NCBI GenBank assembly: GCA_023134675.1
Contig: JAGLUQ010000082.1
Coordinates: forward strand, 1-5,140
Source: Candidatus Aenigmatarchaeota archaeon
GTDB lineage: Archaea; EX4484-52; GLR71
Length of the DNA stretch: 5,140 bases
Reading direction: 5' to 3'
A program made the position numbers and the translations under genes. Every line of letters begins with the position of its first letter. Position 1 is the first letter of the stretch. Below the pieces are notes generated by a model. The model worked only from the letters and a program-made list of their open reading frames with translations. It made no database searches and was not told the origin of the DNA. Shown here in pieces: positions 1 through 5,140 of the stretch.

Positions 1-952
1 CAAGTTCATTTAAGATTGAAGATAAGGTTTTCTGGATATCATTTAACCTTCCGGTAACCTCCAGAACATCTGCTTTTTCACCGGACTCAAGAGATAAAAG
101 CTTTTTCTCGTGCATTGATATCTTTATCTTGATGTTTGGAAGGGATTTTTGGACTGAACTCAACTGAACCCTTAAATCTTTTAGCTTGCTGCTGAAATCT
201 GTCTCCATCAGCTCAGCGACTTTATCCTGATGTTTCACAAGCTGATTTTTTATAGAAGACACATTTTTCTTAACAGAATCTATCCTCTTTGAAGACTCGC
301 TCTTTTCACCTTCAAGTGTATTGGCAATATCTTCAACAAGACTGCTAAGAGACTCAAACCTCTTGGCAAGTTCTGTCACATCAAGCTTCTCAGATTCCAT
401 AATGCTTTTCAGCTGCGTCTCATATGAACTTAACTTGCTCTTAAGAGGAAGCACATTAGCAGACAAGCGCCGGATATCTTTTTCAAGAACTATCGTCTTG
501 CATTCTAAAGCATCAGTAATTGCAGACTTGGCATTCTTAAGCTTCTTTTCAAGATCATCATCACGCAGTTCATCATCTTTTAGCCTGTTCTCGAAAGACT
601 CAATCTTCTGCATCATCCTCAAAAGTTTTGCCGCTTCATTGTGCTCATCTTCAGAAATTCTCTTCTTGAGGTCTGCTATCTTTTCCGCAAGCGAAGAGTC
701 ATCATCATGCCTTTTCCCGCCATCTGTATCTTGGGAAGGTTGCAGTCTCCTGAACTCCGCCACATCTTTCTGGAATCCCTCTATAACCTTATAGATCATT
801 GAGTTGACATTCTTCTGAGAGCTCATATGCTCAGTTATCTGTGAGAATATCTTCTCAATCCTTGCCTGATTATCTAAAACAAGTTGCTTGATATCTGAAT
901 CCTCAGGATTTGAAGACGCAGATGACTGTGAATACATATCAAACTCTGCCAT
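1..952 (-). CDS. Long coiled-coil protein of unknown function (N-terminal part, runs off left edge)
   Basis: The frame is open without a stop from the ATG at 952 to the window edge, giving 317 codons plus one base; the C-terminus is missing. The product begins MAEFDMYSQSSASSNPEDSD, a short polar, probably disordered leader. A helical segment at about 20-70 (NQARIEKIFSQITEHMSSQK) is followed by an acidic/glycine linker near 72-87 (DTDGGKRHDDDSS). From about residue 88 to the edge the protein is almost entirely charged heptad-like helix rich in Lys, Glu, Asp, Leu and Ser, with few helix breakers (P169, P272). There is no signal peptide or membrane segment, so it is probably cytoplasmic. I recognise no catalytic motif and no Walker A motif in the visible part, which argues against an SMC/Rad50 N-terminus. 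Structural, cytoskeletal, chromosome-associated or archaellum-accessory (FlaC/D/E-like) roles are possible, but the sequence does not show any of them. The start at 952 is preferred because no in-frame start lies upstream before a TAA, and a TATA element sits about 30 nt upstream. Confidence is high that it is a gene and low on function. Confidence 0.85.
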   Translation of the reverse strand, partial: MAEFDMYSQSSASSNPEDSDIKQLVLDNQARIEKIFSQITEHMSSQKNVNSMIYKVIEGFQKDVAEFRRLQPSQDTDGGKRHDDDSSLAEKIADLKKRISEDEHNEAAKLLRMMQKIESFENRLKDDELRDDDLEKKLKNAKSAITDALECKTIVLEKDIRRLSANVLPLKSKLSSYETQLKSIMESEKLDVTELAKRFESLSSLVEDIANTLEGEKSESSKRIDSVKKNVSSIKNQLVKHQDKVAELMETDFSSKLKDLRVQLSSVQKSLPNIKIKISMHEKKLLSLESGEKADVLEVTGRLNDIQKTLSSILNEL

Positions 953-979
953 AGTTTATAAATAGGTCATAGGGGGTAC

Positions 980-990
980 ATATAACTTTC
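980..990 (-). promoter_or_regulatory. Putative archaeal TATA box/BRE for a leaderless coiled-coil gene
   Basis: On the minus strand a purine-rich GAAAG, a plausible B-recognition element, directly precedes TTATAT, which lies at 980-985. The centre of the TATA-like element is about 30 nt from the ATG at 952. Archaeal TATA boxes usually lie about 25-27 nt before the transcription start, so transcription would begin at or within a few bases of the ATG. The absence of any SD-like sequence before this ATG fits a leaderless mRNA. This is inference from spacing and base content only. A second AT-rich motif, TTTATAAA, lies too close to the ATG to be its TATA box. Confidence 0.45.
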
Positions 991-1017
991 TGTTGTCACG
1001 CAGAAGAACAGCCGCAA

Positions 1018-1581
1018 TCACCACATATATGTTTCCCCGATATATACCAGATCCTCATTTATATGCCTGCGCATAATCTTCCCGATAGCCTCAACATCAG
1101 CCCTCGCAGCCTCGGACAAAGAAGGAATAACCTTTTTTTTAACATGATATACATCTTTCTGCAGCAATGAAAAAGATGAGCTCATGCACATTCCGGAAAA
1201 CAGGACAGACTTGAAGGTCGAATAAAGGCCCGCTTTAGGATACGGCCCGTCAGGCCCGTCAGGATATACAATATGATAGCCTGCCATCCTGCTGATTGAC
1301 GCCATCACATCAGGATCAATCTCCTTATCAGATAACACCGACTCTTCCTCAAAATAATCCCATGCAGCTTTTTCAAAAGAATCCCTGCCTCCCTTAAAAT
1401 CCTGGTACTTCACTTTCCCGGCATCCCTGCCAAGATATTCCAGTGTCCCGTTCACGACCTCAGACAGGATAAACTCCTCAATAGTCGGCAGCATAAAATC
1501 ATCTTCTGACGTAGAATAATAAAGAAGCGCCTGTAAAACATCCCTGTCATACCCCATATTCTCAATAGTTGGACATACCAT
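1018..1581 (-). CDS. Orphan 187-aa protein, function unknown
   Basis: This complete ORF starts at ATG 1581 and ends with TGA. The start is fixed by a strong SD, GGAGGT, at 1589-1594, 7 nt before the ATG. I do not recognise the family. The protein is a mixed, probably alpha-rich soluble protein with no signal peptide and no clear membrane helix. The N-terminal half is acidic (SEDDFMLPTIEEFILSE at about 25-41; DYFEEESVLSDKEIDPD at 75-91). A Pro-Asp-Gly doublet (PDGPDGPYP, 107-115) forms a central turn. A short hydrophobic/serine stretch, FSGMCMSSSFSLLQ, lies near 128-141. The C-terminal helix is basic (EAIGKIMRRHINED, about 164-177). Three cysteines or fewer and no CxxC argue against a zinc site. 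GC is clearly higher than in the transporter operon to the right. It lies between a spacer with a TATA-rich promoter and the coiled-coil gene 65 nt downstream, with which it may or may not be co-transcribed. SD and codon regularity make it a real gene. Confidence 0.8.
   Translation of the reverse strand: MVCPTIENMGYDRDVLQALLYYSTSEDDFMLPTIEEFILSEVVNGTLEYLGRDAGKVKYQDFKGGRDSFEKAAWDYFEEESVLSDKEIDPDVMASISRMAGYHIVYPDGPDGPYPKAGLYSTFKSVLFSGMCMSSSFSLLQKDVYHVKKKVIPSLSEAARADVEAIGKIMRRHINEDLVYIGETYMW
1246..1263. repeat. Perfect 9-nt tandem duplication inside the orphan gene
   Basis: The unit cccgtcagg occurs twice back to back (1246-1254 and 1255-1263). On the coding strand it encodes Pro-Asp-Gly twice (residues 107-112 of the 187-aa protein) using identical codons. 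It keeps the frame and looks like a recent in-frame duplication within a turn or loop. Confidence 0.75.
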
Positions 1582-1588
1582 ATCAATA

Positions 1589-1594
1589 ACCTCC
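1589..1594 (-). promoter_or_regulatory. Strong Shine-Dalgarno site of the orphan gene
   Basis: The minus strand reads GGAGGT, a full match to the anti-SD core, and is separated from the ATG at 1581 by 7 nt. It decides the start of the 187-aa protein, because the frame is open further upstream but offers no comparable start. It also implies a leadered transcript for this gene. Confidence 0.8.
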
Positions 1595-1646
1595 AGTCCT
1601 GTAAGACATAAAATAAGTAAGAAAGAGCAGAAGGGTATATATCCTA

Positions 1647-1654
1647 TATATAAA
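1647..1654 (-). promoter_or_regulatory. Putative TATA box for the orphan gene
   Basis: The minus strand reads TTTATATA, close to the archaeal TATA consensus. Transcription would start about 25 nt downstream, near 1624, leaving a leader of about 43 nt that contains the SD at 1589-1594. The surrounding 1634-1682 stretch holds several other TATA-like runs, including the palindrome AAATATATATTT (1653-1664), so the exact box is uncertain. Confidence 0.4.
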
Positions 1655-1692
1655 ATATATATTTCACAGAAAAATATATACTAAAGATATCA

Positions 1693-1774
1693 GAAAATGA
1701 AAACCCATACTATATTATTTTAATATTATTGCATGACAACTATATCATATATTTTCCAGACTTCATAAAAAGAT
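1693..1774 (-). terminator. Possible T-rich terminator region after the transporter operon
   Basis: Past the TAA of the 366-aa gene, the minus strand carries TCTTTTTAT (T5 at 1767-1771) and further on TTTTCATTTTC (1693-1703). Archaeal transcription often ends at such T stretches in the non-template strand without a hairpin. No strong stem-loop was seen. The rest of the 1582-1785 spacer is AT-rich and holds no ORF of note. Confidence 0.3.
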
Positions 1775-1785
1775 TTATATTTTAT

Positions 1786-2886
1786 TTACAGAACATAACC
1801 TTTTGCATCCTCAATTAAACCAAACCCCGAACCTAATTTACTTGTATCAATATCGCAATCTTCTATAGATATATCTGTAACCTCACTCAAGTATTCAATA
1901 TAAGTAAAAACCCCAATTTTTTCAAATTTAAATTTATGCGAAGAATAAGACTTTAAAGAGATGAAAACTTTCCCTTTATTTGCCGTAATTATCCATCGTG
2001 GATTCTTTTTCCCGAATTTCTTTATAGTTAAATCTCTGAAAATATATTTTTTATCTTTTATATTATCATAAAATTGCAATGATGAATGTAATTTATGATT
2101 AAATTTTGATATTTCTATTCTTGGCTCAAAATAAGTTAATATAGAACCGTTTGAAAATACAATTCTCCCCCAGTACCAGGGAACAAAGGGACCAACTACA
2201 ACAACTTTTTGAACATAACATTTTCCAGTAAAATTTTTTTCATTTAATACTCCCATAAAATCAAAATACAGGTTTATTAAACCAAAACCCGCAAATAACT
2301 TAAAAGTGGTGTTAAACTCAAAAAAATTTGAATTATGTTCTGGTTTTGTTATTTTAATATCAATAATTTCTTTGTTTTTTCTAGAGATATTAAGGAAATA
2401 ATTAGGAAACTCCCCCTTGTAACTTATCTTACCTTGTTTATCAGAAACCATAATATTGTTAGGATTCATTGATATCGAACTTTCACCATCTAATATCAAC
2501 TCTTTTTTATCGTCGTAACACCAGACAGTCATATAACCATTTCTTTCTTTATGTTTTCTGCATCTCACTTTCTTTTGATTAATTTTTATGGTCTCGGAAC
2601 TATCTCCAAACATCACAAGGAGCTGTCTTTTGTCTTTTGGTTCTGTTGATACGAATTTCATAAACCAGTATTCTTTTCCGGTAGGAGGCAAATCTTCAAA
2701 ACAAAAGAACATGGGATCAATTTCATATACGGAATTTTTTGTTTTTTTAAGTTCAATTAAAGACTTATACTTTGAATTAATTTGTCTAATTTTTTCTTTA
2801 AGATGTTTTTTTTCAATACTAGACAATGCCTCAATATATTTATCCATAGTATTAAACACATCATCTGTCATTTTTTTTATTTCCAT
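1786..2886 (-). CDS. Putative AttH/CrtC-type lipocalin-like protein, signal-less
   Basis: This is a complete 366-aa ORF. Residues 1-50 are charged and helical (KYIEALSSIEKKHLKEKIRQ) with no signal peptide or membrane helix. The remainder is rich in alternating beta-strand pattern and aromatics. EYWFMKFVS (72-80) resembles the EWWY-type strand that opens the first lipocalin-like domain of AttH/CrtC proteins. GKCYVQKVVVVGPFVPWYWG (221-240) followed by SNGSILTYF (245-253) resembles the conserved 'G-Y-x-x-x... W-x-W-G ... dG-x-x-l' core of the second domain. The C-terminus GSGFGLIEDAKGYVL has the glycine/Glu ending common in such barrels. These are remembered family patterns, not a search result. 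Members of the superfamily bind or transform hydrophobic molecules (carotenoid hydratases, Diels-Alderases) or partner ABC transporters (AttH). The gene follows the ABC ATPase by 29 nt, which supports the AttH comparison. The 2886 ATG is preferred for a weak GTGAT SD at 2892-2896; Met6 is an alternative. GC is very low (about 28% by sampling). It could instead be an unrelated beta-rich family. Confidence 0.75.
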   Translation of the reverse strand: MEIKKMTDDVFNTMDKYIEALSSIEKKHLKEKIRQINSKYKSLIELKKTKNSVYEIDPMFFCFEDLPPTGKEYWFMKFVSTEPKDKRQLLVMFGDSSETIKINQKKVRCRKHKERNGYMTVWCYDDKKELILDGESSISMNPNNIMVSDKQGKISYKGEFPNYFLNISRKNKEIIDIKITKPEHNSNFFEFNTTFKLFAGFGLINLYFDFMGVLNEKNFTGKCYVQKVVVVGPFVPWYWGRIVFSNGSILTYFEPRIEISKFNHKLHSSLQFYDNIKDKKYIFRDLTIKKFGKKNPRWIITANKGKVFISLKSYSSHKFKFEKIGVFTYIEYLSEVTDISIEDCDIDTSKLGSGFGLIEDAKGYVL

Positions 2887-2891
2887 ATTTT

Positions 2892-2896
2892 ATCAC
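2892..2896 (-). promoter_or_regulatory. Weak Shine-Dalgarno site before the lipocalin-like gene
   Basis: The minus strand reads GTGAT, matching the 3' part of an archaeal SD (GGAGGTGATC), 5 nt before the ATG at 2886. It favours that ATG over the in-frame ATG five codons later. Confidence 0.4.
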
Positions 2897-2915
2897 ATTA
2901 AGTAAACATAGGATA

Positions 2916-3611
2916 CTATCTTTCAAGTAATCCATCTTTTATTCTTATTATTCTGTCAAAATATTTTATTTGTTCCAGATCATGGCTTACCATTACAATT
3001 GTTTGCCCATAATCTTCATTAAAATGCTTTAGAAGATTCAATATGACCTCGCCTGCTTCTGTGTCAAGATTTGCTGTAGGTTCATCAGCAAATAAAATAT
3101 CTGGTTTGTGCGCCAATGCCCTTGCCAAGGCAACTCTTTGCTGTTCGCCGCCGGATAACTCAAACGGATGATGGTGCATTCTATCTTTTAATCCTACCTT
3201 TTCAAGCAATGTCTTTGCTTCATTAAGATAATAATATCGGGGTTTGCCCATCATTCGCAAAGGCAGATATACATTCTCTAATGCTGTAAGTTCTGGTATA
3301 TTTCTGTATTGCTGAAATACATATCCTAATTTATTCAGTCTAAAATAAGATCTTTCAATATCAGACAAGGTTGTAACCTCTACTCCATCAATAAATATTC
3401 TGCCGGAAGTGGGGATATCAAGCAGACCCAATTGATGTAGGGTTGTGCTTTTTCCCGAACCCGATGGACCCATTATGCCGACGAATTCTCCTTTATATAT
3501 TTTGAAGCTTATTCCTTTTAACGCCTTAGTCACCATAGGACCCATAACATAATGTTTAGATATGTTCTGAACATCTATTATGGTTTTTTTGTTGATTGTT
3601 TTTTTCTTCAT
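2916..3611 (-). CDS. ABC transporter ATP-binding protein, LolD/MacB (AttE-like) type
   Basis: This is a cytoplasmic ATPase subunit that hydrolyses ATP to drive the adjacent permease. All nucleotide-binding motifs are intact over 231 aa: Walker A GPSGSGKST (48-56), Q-loop FQQ (Q100), signature LSGGEQQRVALARAL (152-166), Walker B ILFADE (172-177) with catalytic Glu177, D-loop NLD (181-183) and H-loop His210 in MVSHD. The spacing and the GYVFQQ...IPELTALENV segment are typical of the LolD/MacB/FtsE branch (COG1136), which works with MacB/LolC-type permeases rather than classical importers. Length is normal for the branch. The ATG is only 3 nt after the permease stop and the upstream SD is poor, so translation is probably coupled. 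The first ten codons are lysine-rich with two A7 runs. The substrate cannot be read from the ATPase. Known relatives handle lipoproteins, macrolides, peptides, or act in cell-envelope mechanics. Confidence 0.95.
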   Translation of the reverse strand: MKKKTINKKTIIDVQNISKHYVMGPMVTKALKGISFKIYKGEFVGIMGPSGSGKSTTLHQLGLLDIPTSGRIFIDGVEVTTLSDIERSYFRLNKLGYVFQQYRNIPELTALENVYLPLRMMGKPRYYYLNEAKTLLEKVGLKDRMHHHPFELSGGEQQRVALARALAHKPDILFADEPTANLDTEAGEVILNLLKHFNEDYGQTIVMVSHDLEQIKYFDRIIRIKDGLLER

Positions 3612-3614
3612 AAT

Positions 3615-4841
3615 TTAACCCTTAAATATTGCATCTAAAATATTTTCTTTTATCGCTCCTTGCGCAGGGAAATATCCTGCAAATACAGATGAAATCAATA
3701 AGATGAAAAATGAAATTACATAATCACTTAATTTAATGATAGGATATACGGCTCCAATAGGCATTATAATAGGATTGATCGTAAAATAGGCTATCATAGA
3801 CTTAGTAAGAAAAAACCCGAAAATACCGCCAAGAATTCCATAAAAGAATGATTGGATGACATAAGATGTAAGGATAGTCTCTTTGTTTATGCCCATTGCT
3901 TTCATAACACCGATTTGCGTTCTTTTATGCAGAACATTGATGTAAATCATAATATAAATGGTAGCAAAGGCTATAATCGTGCCAATTAATGCAGTTATTT
4001 TGCTTACAATCAGCAGACTGTCAGTAAACTGGTTCAGGATACCAAGTTTTTCCTGCCAAGACCATATTCTTCCGCTGATTCCAAATTGCTTAAGCTTATA
4101 GATAACATCATCCTCAATGCCTCGCTCTTTAGTTTTGATCATGATCTCAGTAGCTATATTCAAATCTTCATCGGTTACATTGAAAACCTGCTTTGCTTCT
4201 TCTTTAGTGATATAAGTATAGATATCAGTAGCAGCAAAATCGAGACCGTAAACCCCCCTTACTTTAAGTTCTTTTGTCACTCCATTATCAAATATAACTG
4301 TAATCATATCGCCGGCATCAACATCAACTGCTGGCAACGCTTCTTGCATACGATATTTTTTAGTTAAGTCAGAACCAATAAGAATTTCTCCAACTGTTTT
4401 TTGAGACAGATATCTGCCGCTGAGAATATTATCATCTATATATGATACTCTTGCCTCCTTTTCAGGGTCAATTATTCTCAGTTGAGAAGGAGCTTTAGTA
4501 CCATGTTTATCTATTAGCGTAATGCCTCTATTTATGTGGGGGCTGACTCCGACAACACCAGGGATAGCTAATGCCTTTTTATTGATCTCATCAACATTAA
4601 GAATAAAATCCTTGTCAACATCAGGTTCAATTAAGACATTGCCTGTCATCACACCAATAGCTTTATCCTCAATTTGAAATTTTAATCCTGTAATGATACT
4701 TGCTGAAAACACCATGCTTAAAAAACCCAGACCAATGATAACTATTATCATTATCAACATTTTCTTCTTGAAAAAGAGATTCTTTATCGCCAGAAAAAAA
4801 GCGACATCCAGTCCTTCAATTATTTTTTTAAATTCAAGCAT
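3615..4841 (-). CDS. ABC transporter permease, MacB/LolC/FtsX family
   Basis: This is the membrane subunit that pairs with the downstream ATPase. It has the classic four-helix layout in 408 aa: TM1 about 28-52, a large extracytoplasmic domain about 54-275 (MacB_PCD-like: GNVLIEPD, IPGVVGVSPHINRG, GEILIGSDLTKKY, VRGVYGLDF), then the FtsX domain with TM2 about 276-303, TM3 about 325-350 and TM4 about 372-392. The cytoplasmic coupling segment LHKRTQIGVMKAMGINKETI (304-323) matches the conserved 'R-x-x-I-G-v-x-K-A-x-G' motif of LolC/E and MacB permeases. The end FPAQGAIKENILDAI matches the family's 'PA..A....P/ai' tail. Because only one permease is visible, it probably forms a homodimer; a second one outside the window cannot be excluded. 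Start at 4841 is supported by an AGGA SD overlapping the stop of the upstream gene, 7 nt away. Members are mechanotransmission transporters acting on lipids, lipoproteins or extracellular substrates rather than classical channels; the substrate here is unknown. Confidence 0.93.
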   Translation of the reverse strand: MLEFKKIIEGLDVAFFLAIKNLFFKKKMLIMIIVIIGLGFLSMVFSASIITGLKFQIEDKAIGVMTGNVLIEPDVDKDFILNVDEINKKALAIPGVVGVSPHINRGITLIDKHGTKAPSQLRIIDPEKEARVSYIDDNILSGRYLSQKTVGEILIGSDLTKKYRMQEALPAVDVDAGDMITVIFDNGVTKELKVRGVYGLDFAATDIYTYITKEEAKQVFNVTDEDLNIATEIMIKTKERGIEDDVIYKLKQFGISGRIWSWQEKLGILNQFTDSLLIVSKITALIGTIIAFATIYIMIYINVLHKRTQIGVMKAMGINKETILTSYVIQSFFYGILGGIFGFFLTKSMIAYFTINPIIMPIGAVYPIIKLSDYVISFFILLISSVFAGYFPAQGAIKENILDAIFKG

Positions 4842-4848
4842 AGTAAAA

Positions 4849-4852
4849 TCCT
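4849..4852 (-). promoter_or_regulatory. Shine-Dalgarno site of the permease, overlapping the upstream stop
   Basis: The minus strand reads AGGA, with its AG belonging to the TAG stop of the preceding gene, 7 nt before the permease ATG at 4841. It supports that start and close translational coupling of the two genes. Confidence 0.55.
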
Positions 4853-5140
4853 ATTTTTTATTTTTTTTCTTAAAAAACATAAAGCCTGTAAAACCAATTA
4901 TAATCACTCCTATGGCAATCAAGATCTCTGTCAGGAAATCATTTTTTTCCAAAACCAATAATTCAAGAGTATCTATTAGTTCATGTTTGCCTTCATCATC
5001 CTCATAAGTGACTTTCACTGTAAAATCATGCTTGCCTGGTGTTGAAGGAATCAAAGCAAAAACTGCAGGAGCATCCTCATCTTCGTCAAGCTTTCCAATG
5101 TAAGCTTTAGTTTGTCCTTCAAAGCCATCATTTTTTAATA
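4851..5140 (-). CDS. Membrane-anchored extracellular beta-domain protein, COG1361-like (C-terminal end)
   Basis: Only the last 95 codons are visible; the frame is open to the right edge, so the true start lies outside (a TTG at 5054 is internal, not a start). The visible part has a beta-sandwich-like repeat pattern: YIGKLDEDEDAPAVFALIPS, then TPGKHDFTVKVTYEDDEGK (about 33-51), then TLELLVLE. This is the form of the archaeal COG1361/NEW3/CARDB-type domains ('G-x-L...G-x-y-x-v-x-V-x-Y-x-D-x-x-G'). A single hydrophobic helix follows at about 70-89 (EILIAIGVIIIGFTGFMFF), with the tail KKKNKK, so the domain lies outside the cell with the short lysine tail inside. COG1361 proteins are often encoded beside MacB-type permeases in archaea and may act as their extracellular partner, like adaptor proteins; that role is inferred. 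The permease starts 9 nt downstream, which marks one operon. Confidence 0.8.
   Translation of the reverse strand, partial: LKNDGFEGQTKAYIGKLDEDEDAPAVFALIPSTPGKHDFTVKVTYEDDEGKHELIDTLELLVLEKNDFLTEILIAIGVIIIGFTGFMFFKKKNKK

Noticed and set aside
321..794. 157-aa plus-strand ORF rich in serine and leucine
   Set aside because: It lies wholly antisense to the coiled-coil gene. Its Ser/Leu/Phe bias is what the complement of Glu/Lys/Asp/Arg codons produces, and the minus frame is open for the whole 952 bases.
988..1005. Small inverted repeat (TTCTG/CAGAA, 8-nt loop) between the two left-hand genes
   Set aside because: Only 5 base pairs with no T run following it; it is too weak to call a terminator.
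1634..1682. TATATA-rich stretch as an origin or repeat array
   Set aside because: There are no regularly spaced units or flanking origin-type repeats; a promoter explains it more simply.
2588..2905. 105-aa plus-strand ORF over the start of the lipocalin-like gene
   Set aside because: It is antisense to a well-supported gene, hydrophobic from complementary lysine codons, and has no SD or family resemblance.
4854..4875. Long A/T homopolymers at the end of the anchored-protein gene
   Set aside because: On the coding strand these are A runs encoding the lysine tail, not the T runs of an archaeal terminator. The reading frame is consistent through them, so no frameshift is indicated.
4086..5007. 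Two plus-strand ORFs (4086-4367 and 4693-5007) opposite the permease
   Set aside because: They are shadows of the permease and the upstream anchored protein, whose family motifs are unmistakable on the minus strand.

Overview
The window looks archaeal, probably AT-rich and possibly from the DPANN/Woesearchaeota-like part of the tree; the exact lineage is a guess. Support comes from TATA-box-like promoter elements, one apparently leaderless gene next to genes with Shine-Dalgarno (SD) sites, and a COG1361-like (S-layer/CARDB-type) exported protein anchored by a C-terminal membrane helix with a lysine tail. TGA, TAG and TAA are all used as stops, so the genetic code is ordinary. All six supported genes lie on the minus strand and read right to left. 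No convincing plus-strand gene, RNA gene, mobile element or CRISPR array was seen.

Right half (5140 to 1786), in transcription order: the C-terminal end of a membrane-anchored extracellular beta-domain protein; a 408-aa MacB/LolC/FtsX-type ABC permease; a 231-aa LolD/MacB-type ABC ATPase; and a 366-aa beta-rich protein that resembles the AttH/CrtC lipocalin-like (carotenoid 1,2-hydratase-like) superfamily. Gaps are 9, 3 and 29 nt, so this is very likely one operon whose promoter lies beyond the right edge. The combination of a LolCDE-type transporter with an AttH-like protein recalls the bacterial AttEFGH systems. It suggests a transporter that handles a lipid or other hydrophobic molecule, or that does mechanical work at the membrane, with an extracellular partner and a lipid-binding-type partner.

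Left half (1785 to 1): a roughly 200-bp AT-rich spacer holds a possible T-rich terminator for the operon and a TATA-rich promoter for the next gene. That gene is a 187-aa orphan of unknown function with a strong SD site and noticeably higher GC. After 65 nt comes the N-terminal 317 residues of a long, highly charged coiled-coil protein that runs off the left edge and appears to have its own leaderless promoter. Neither left-hand gene has a clear link to the transporter operon.

The transporter operon, with its archaeal AttH-like member that lacks a signal peptide, is the most interesting part. The two unrecognised left-hand proteins are the most likely to be undescribed families.
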